Shown: positions 13,152 through 17,161 of the stretch, in pieces | Layout of the letters: every line of letters starts with the position of its first letter | Numbering within the stretch: position 1 is the stretch's first letter | DNA from: Dehalococcoidia bacterium | GTDB taxonomy: Bacteria; Chloroflexota; Dehalococcoidia; Plut-88900 | Direction of reading: 5' to 3' | Assembly: GCA_012270635.1 (NCBI GenBank) | Contig: JAAXHX010000290.1 | Location: 1 to 17,161, forward strand | Length of the DNA: 17,161 bases | Notes under the pieces: model-generated | Database searches by the model: none | The model's input: only the letters and a program-made list of their open reading frames with translations | Told to the model about the DNA's origin: nothing | Made by a program: the position numbers and the translations under genes

Positions 13152-14366
13152 CTAGTTGACTATCTCGGCGATCTTCATCTCGATGACCTCGTCCCAGGAG
13201 TAGCCGCAGGTCTCGGTGAGTATCTCTTCGGTGTGCTGGCCGAGGTCCGGGGCAGGCATACGCAGCTTGCCGGGGGTCTTGCTGAGCTTTACGGGCAGGC
13301 CGACGTAGTGGAGCTTGCCCTTATTGGGGTGGTCGAGCTCGGCAATGAACTCGTTCTCCAGGACGTGGGGATCGCTGAGGACTTCCGTGTAGTTTCGCAG
13401 GGGCGCCCAGGGCAGGTCCGTCGCATCGAGGGCGGGCCGCCAATGCCCTAAGGTCTCCTCTGCGAAGCGGTCGCGCAGTATTTCGTACAGGTCGGAGGAG
13501 CTGCCGTTGGTGCGCTTGGCCTGGGTGTCGAACCGGGGGTCGGTCTCCAGGCCGGGCCTGCCGACGGCTCGGCAGAGAGAACCCCAGTCCTCATCCGTAC
13601 CCTCGGCCCCAATGCAGAACCAGGCCCCGTCACTGTCCTGGTAGATGTTGTAGAACGGGTTCGGCAGATGGCCCTCACCGTTGGAGAGGGGGCTGACGGC
13701 CTCACCTTCGAAGAGGCGCTGCTGGAAATTGACAGCGCCCAGATGCACCTGCCCGCCGAGCAACGAGGTGTTGACCTCCTGGGAGATGCCGTGCCTCTCC
13801 CGGGCCAGGAGGGCGAGGGCTGCGCCATAGGCTAGCATGACCGCCCCGCCGCGGTCGGCGAAGTCGGACCAGATGGACATGGGCCCCTCAGCGGAGCCGT
13901 AGCTGACGTAGCCGCCCCAGAACTGGCCGATGATGTCGTTGGACTGCCGGTTCAACAGGGGCCCCTGGTCCCCCTGCCCCGAGCCGTGCGCGTAGATGAT
14001 GGCGGGGTTGATCTGCTTGACTTCGTCGTAGCTGAGGCCCAGCCGGCCCAGACCGCTCTTGCGCATGTTCGACAGGAATATGTCGGACTTTTCGAGGAGG
14101 CGGGTGATGACCTCGTGGCCCTTCTCGGTCTTCAGGTTGATGGCGAGGCTCTTCTTGTCCCGGTTGTTGTTTTCGAAGTAGTAGGAGAGACCCAGGGAAT
14201 TCTCCTCGCCGCCCAGGGACCCGCCGTGGCGTCCGGGGTCTCCCGACAGCCGCTCCTCGACCTTGATGACCTCGGCGCCCATGTCGGCCAGGAACGTGCC
14301 GCCGCCCGGGCCGTGGTGCCAAACGGTCATGTCGACCACGCGGACTCCTTCCAGTGCCATTACCAT
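13152..14366 (-). CDS. Class III CoA-transferase (CaiB/BaiF/Frc family), catalytic Asp present
   Basis: A 404-residue cytoplasmic enzyme of the formyl-CoA transferase family, which moves CoA between carboxylic acids through an enzyme-bound aspartyl anhydride. The N-terminus has the family strand VRVVDMT and the ADMGAEVIKVE motif (28-37) with GDPGR following. KSLAINLKTEKG (72-83) and SDIFLSNM (94-101) are also typical. Lining up the HGISQEV segment with Oxalobacter Frc (KTGRGQKV) places Asp171 (SDFADRGG) at the nucleophile Asp169 of Frc. The start ATG 14366 has AGGAGG eight bases upstream. It is the second gene of a two-gene operon, 16 bases after its paralogue. A second in-frame ATG at codon 3 is possible. 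The acid substrate is unknown. Confidence 0.92.
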   Translation of the reverse strand: MVMALEGVRVVDMTVWHHGPGGGTFLADMGAEVIKVEERLSGDPGRHGGSLGGEENSLGLSYYFENNNRDKKSLAINLKTEKGHEVITRLLEKSDIFLSNMRKSGLGRLGLSYDEVKQINPAIIYAHGSGQGDQGPLLNRQSNDIIGQFWGGYVSYGSAEGPMSIWSDFADRGGAVMLAYGAALALLARERHGISQEVNTSLLGGQVHLGAVNFQQRLFEGEAVSPLSNGEGHLPNPFYNIYQDSDGAWFCIGAEGTDEDWGSLCRAVGRPGLETDPRFDTQAKRTNGSSSDLYEILRDRFAEETLGHWRPALDATDLPWAPLRNYTEVLSDPHVLENEFIAELDHPNKGKLHYVGLPVKLSKTPGKLRMPAPDLGQHTEEILTETCGYSWDEVIEMKIAEIVN

Positions 14367-14382
14367 GTTCCGCTCCTCCTCG

Positions 14383-15591
14383 CTATCGGATAACGCCCTG
14401 CCCCCGCAGCTTTTGCATCCCCTCGGAATCGTAGCCGCCTATGGCGTTCAGGACCTCTTCCGTGTGCTCGCCAAGCTCCGGCGCCGGCGTTCGCAGGCTG
14501 CCGGGGGTCCCCTTGAGCCGGACGGGGATGCCGATCATTTGCACCGGCCCGACCTTGGGGTGCTCGAAATCGACGACATATTCGTTGGCGACTACCTGGG
14601 GGTCATCGGGGAGCATCTCGTAGTCGTTCAGCTTGGACCATCCCAGGTCGTGCCTGCCCAGAATCTCCACCCACTCATCAAGGGTCTTCTGAGCGAAGGC
14701 CTCTCGCATGATGGGTATGAGCTCCTGGTTGTTGATCTTGGTGCGCTTGGGGTTGGTGTCGAACCGGGGGTCGAATTCCAGGTCCTCGCGCTCGAGCACC
14801 TGGCAGAGGGTGTGCCAATCCCGGTTCTCCTGCAGGAACCCCAGACATAGCCATCGGCCATCCTTGGCCTGGTAGTAGTTCCAGAAGGGGCTGAGGGGTG
14901 CCTCCTTCTTCATGCCCCAAGGCTCTTTTTTGTTGAAGATGTTGCTCTGGACGTTCAGGGCCGCCCAGTTGATCTGGCTGCCCAGCAATGCGGAGTACAC
15001 TTCTTGCCCCACCCCGTACCGCTCCCGGGCGATGAGGGCGTTGACGATGCCGAAGGCCAGTAGGATGGCGTCTTCTTGGTTTGCCATACCGCCCCAGAAG
15101 GGTATGGGGCCATCCCGGTTCCCGTGGCTCTGGATGCCCCCGAGGAACTGCGCGGTGATGTCGTTGAGGGGCTTGTCCCTGTCGGGGCCCGTTGCACCCA
15201 TGCCGGTGGCCACCGCATAGACCAGCTTCCCGTTGGCGGCGGAGAGTCTCGGGTAGTCGAGGCCCATGTCGGCAAGAGCGGGTATGGAGAAATTGGAGAG
15301 GAATATGTCGGCGCGGGAGACGAGGTTGCGGACCACCTCCCGACCGGCCTCCGTGCCGTAGTCCAGCGCGACGCCCCGCTTGTTGCGGTTGTTGTTTTCG
15401 AAGAAATAGGACAGGGGAAAGGGTTCCCGTCCGGGGGTCTCGGTGCGTACGCTGCGGCCCGGGTCGCCGAGGTCCTTGTCCTCGATCTTTATGACGTCGG
15501 CGCCCATGTCGGCGAGGAGGGCGCCGGCCACGGGCCCTTGCTGGCCGGTTGCCAGCTCGATGACGGTGATACCTTCAAGGACCATGGGCAT
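14383..15591 (-). CDS. Class III CoA-transferase family paralogue with Asn at the catalytic Asp position
   Basis: A 402-residue paralogue of the next gene downstream in the operon, aligning without gaps over the first 170 residues (ADMGADVIKIE 28-38, GDPGRS, YFFENNNRNKRGVALD, ADIFLSNF). At position 171, where the other copy has Asp and Oxalobacter Frc has its nucleophile Asp169, this protein has Asn (GGMANQEDAILLA). Asn cannot form the aspartyl-CoA intermediates, so it is probably inactive alone, uses a neighbouring residue (Glu173 or Asp174), or serves as partner in a heterodimer with the active paralogue. The family forms interlocked ring dimers, so a mixed dimer is plausible. The start ATG 15591 has AGGAG nine bases before it. 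It is the first gene of the operon. Confidence 0.9.
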   Translation of the reverse strand: MPMVLEGITVIELATGQQGPVAGALLADMGADVIKIEDKDLGDPGRSVRTETPGREPFPLSYFFENNNRNKRGVALDYGTEAGREVVRNLVSRADIFLSNFSIPALADMGLDYPRLSAANGKLVYAVATGMGATGPDRDKPLNDITAQFLGGIQSHGNRDGPIPFWGGMANQEDAILLAFGIVNALIARERYGVGQEVYSALLGSQINWAALNVQSNIFNKKEPWGMKKEAPLSPFWNYYQAKDGRWLCLGFLQENRDWHTLCQVLEREDLEFDPRFDTNPKRTKINNQELIPIMREAFAQKTLDEWVEILGRHDLGWSKLNDYEMLPDDPQVVANEYVVDFEHPKVGPVQMIGIPVRLKGTPGSLRTPAPELGEHTEEVLNAIGGYDSEGMQKLRGQGVIR

Positions 15592-15829
15592 GGGTTGCTG
15601 CTCCTGGCGTCATCGGGATCGGAATTGTGAGGAAAGGTTATTGTCGCAGCAGACCCATGTCAAGGGTGGGGGGTAATAACCGTTGTCTGGGAGACCACGG
15701 GTCGGCCTATGTTGACAGTTATGTGAGCAATGGAATGGATAGTCCCCGCAACAACCTTACGGAGGAGGAATGGACCCATCGCATTAGGAATGCACTCATA
15801 ATGACCAGACGGCTTTCAAGCGCCCGGTC

Positions 15830-16816
15830 TTAAGGAGACTTGCTTGGATGCCTAACGCTCGTCAGCAAATCCTTTGCCTGCGATAAGAATCGAAGATCGC
15901 TTTCTCTATAGGTGATGCGCGGCAATACACCCTGGTCATAAGCCCGAAAGCATGCTGCCATTATCCTTGCAGTTGCCATGTGCATGACCAAGGTTATGAA
16001 GTCGTGTCGCGTGACATCGTTCCATGTGTCAGGAACAATCATCCCGGCATTCCGGAATCGTGTGAGCGTTCTTAATGTCATTGCCTTTATCTGTCTCTCC
16101 CCGTAATGCCACTCTTTGCTAGAAGCTTGAGAATCTTCGCCAAAGCCGTACTGTTGAGTTCCATTCTGAAAGGTCTTAATAGCTATGAATGGATGTTGTA
16201 GAGCTTGAATGCGTTGCAACATCTTCTCCATTCGTTTGCGAAGATATGCTCTGCACCCTATATCTACCGCCTCTACAAAGACCGGCTGATAAAAACACTG
16301 TTTGGGATCGCTGCGTCCATTAAGAATGAAGACATCGACCCCACTTTTATGCATGAAAGCGAGCTTCTTTTGACTAGGCGTCGAGGTGTCTACCACTTCG
16401 ATTACAGCCTTAGGTTTGTTAGCGCCTTTGGGATAAATGGCTATGTCTGGGATGAATCCGCCAAAGGGTTCTTCAAACGCTATCCGCCCTCCAGCCATAC
16501 CCTCTAGTATGTTTTCAACGACTATGCCACCAGTGCATCCCGAGTGTTCAGTCTCCTTAAAAGCTATGAAGACAAAGCCTGGCAACGGGTCGATGCGCTC
16601 GCTAACGCGCTCCATCGTCTCTCTCAGGCCCTGGGGAGAGGCTACATTAGACGGGATGTTGACTTGGCGCAAAGAACTATGCGGCAATGATGCGTAGGAG
16701 GTTATATTCTGATGCTTTAAGGCTCGCTCAAGCACGTGTCGTAGCATCGCTTTATTAGTGAAGTGAGGAAGTCCCTCTGGGTGTTCCAGGGTCCCCATGT
16801 TGAAGAAATCAACCAT
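15830..16816 (-). CDS. Hypothetical protein with a possible CoiA-like PD-(D/E)xK nuclease core
   Basis: I do not recognise this 328-residue protein as a whole. The middle part (about residues 120-170) reads FGGFIPDIAIYPKG, then AVIEVVDTSTPSQKKLAFM, then GVDVFILNG. An Asp in a strand, a Glu in the next hydrophobic strand, then a Lys-rich helix and a VxVFIL strand follow the order of restriction-endonuclease-like folds and resemble CoiA-type competence nucleases (D...EVQxS...WIL). The usual Lys of ExK is absent (EVV), so activity is uncertain. The N-terminus (FTNKAMLRHVLERALKHQ) and the C-terminal half (KAMTLRTLTRFRNAGM...VMHMATARIMAACFRAYDQG) look helical. The gene is visibly richer in A/T than its neighbours and has different codon use, which suggests recent transfer. 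ATG 16816 or the adjacent GTG 16819 could be the start. Confidence 0.7.
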   Translation of the reverse strand: MVDFFNMGTLEHPEGLPHFTNKAMLRHVLERALKHQNITSYASLPHSSLRQVNIPSNVASPQGLRETMERVSERIDPLPGFVFIAFKETEHSGCTGGIVVENILEGMAGGRIAFEEPFGGFIPDIAIYPKGANKPKAVIEVVDTSTPSQKKLAFMHKSGVDVFILNGRSDPKQCFYQPVFVEAVDIGCRAYLRKRMEKMLQRIQALQHPFIAIKTFQNGTQQYGFGEDSQASSKEWHYGERQIKAMTLRTLTRFRNAGMIVPDTWNDVTRHDFITLVMHMATARIMAACFRAYDQGVLPRITYRESDLRFLSQAKDLLTSVRHPSKSP

Positions 16817-16864
16817 CACTTTCTAATTTTTCCTTCAATCTAGGCTGGAGAACGTTATAGGGAG

Positions 16865-17161
16865 TCAAACGACCAGGTTCGCAGCGTATCCGACCATGCA
16901 GGCCCCGACCAGGGCGAGCAAGACGTACAGCGCGAACACCCGGGCCCGTACCACGGACACTACGGCCACCGCCGCATATAGGCTGATGGCCGCGCCCGAC
17001 ACCATGAGAGCAAGGGCCGCCCCGAAGCTCATCCCCATCTCCAGCAGGCCGCGGACCAAGGGCAAAGACGCGTAGCCGTCCAAGTACATCGGCGCGCCGA
17101 TGACCACGGCCAGGGGCACCGAGGCACCCGCCTCGCTACCGAACAGCGACATTATCCACTC
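16865..17161 (-). CDS. C-terminal end of a membrane permease (ArsP/DUF318-like), cut by the window edge
   Basis: The frame is open to the last base of the window and ends at the stop at 16865-16867. It encodes at least 98 residues of a polytopic membrane protein. GAPMYLDGYASLPLVRGLLEMGM, followed by SFGAALALMVSGAAISLYAA, resembles the repeated half-site of the permease family PF03773, in which a GxPxY/C...S..P...L...G.S.GAALAF segment is typical. Two further helices finish the protein (VFALYVLLALVGACMVGYAANLVV). The ATG at 17152 is internal (EWI precedes it), so the gene begins outside the window. Substrate unknown; members are described as exporters of metal or organoarsenical compounds. Confidence 0.65.
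   Translation of the reverse strand, partial: EWIMSLFGSEAGASVPLAVVIGAPMYLDGYASLPLVRGLLEMGMSFGAALALMVSGAAISLYAAVAVVSVVRARVFALYVLLALVGACMVGYAANLVV

Noticed and set aside
15592..15829. Short frames in the spacer upstream of the CoA-transferases, including one after GGAGGAGG near 15770
   Set aside because: The peptides are at most a few dozen residues and unlike any known protein; the AGGAGG-like stretch is followed by a five-codon frame only.
1..17161. CRISPR arrays, tRNA or rRNA genes, and transposases
   Set aside because: No regular direct repeats, cloverleaf sequences, rRNA segments or transposase motifs were found on either strand.

Overview
This is a GC-rich chromosomal window with tightly packed operons. 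The gene content (oligopeptide ABC permeases, tandem paralogous class III CoA-transferases, tandem cyclase-family hydrolases, an ACMSD-like amidohydrolase, secreted peptidases with Thr/Pro-rich linkers) resembles uncultured Chloroflexota of the Dehalococcoidia/SAR202 type. That assignment is an inference from gene content and style. No rRNA, tRNA or other marker gene is present to prove it.

Layout. Positions 99-507 hold a small gene broken by a one-base frameshift. Positions 508-851 are non-coding and carry one copy of a dispersed palindromic repeat. Positions 852-3825 (+) are a dppB-dppC permease pair; the second protein has a seven-repeat BNR/Asp-box domain inserted in its first extracytoplasmic loop. 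Positions 3873-4223 (+) are a solitary Phd/YefM-like antitoxin. Positions 4393-7185 (-) are an operon of two exported proteins: an M28-like lipoprotein with substituted catalytic residues, then a membrane-anchored HExxH peptidase. Positions 7351-7782 (-) hold a gene that standard ORF calling misses: a ferredoxin:thioredoxin reductase catalytic-subunit homologue with in-frame TGA at exactly the two redox-active cysteine positions. Divergent from it, positions 7896-10525 (+) are two tandem cyclase-family hydrolases translationally coupled to thiD. Positions 10753-11823 (+) are an amidohydrolase. Positions 11980-13005 (-) are a cytochrome b/molybdopterin oxidoreductase fusion. Positions 13152-15591 (-) are two tandem CoA-transferases. 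Positions 15830-16816 (-) are an A/T-richer hypothetical gene with a nuclease-like core. Positions 16865-17161 (-) are the end of a permease cut by the window edge.

The main discovery candidate is the double-UGA FTR. TGA is an ordinary stop for other genes here (both the second cyclase and the amidohydrolase end in TGA), and TGG encodes Trp. Both internal TGAs replace the cysteines that form the active-site disulfide in known FTRs, while all four cluster-ligand cysteines stay as Cys codons. A hairpin with a G-initial loop follows each TGA at the same distance, as expected of bacterial SECIS elements. I infer a selenoprotein with a possible diselenide or selenenyl active site next to a [4Fe-4S] cluster. 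The second is the permease with a beta-propeller built into its external loop. The third is the CoA-transferase pair, in which one copy keeps the nucleophilic Asp and the other has Asn at the same position.
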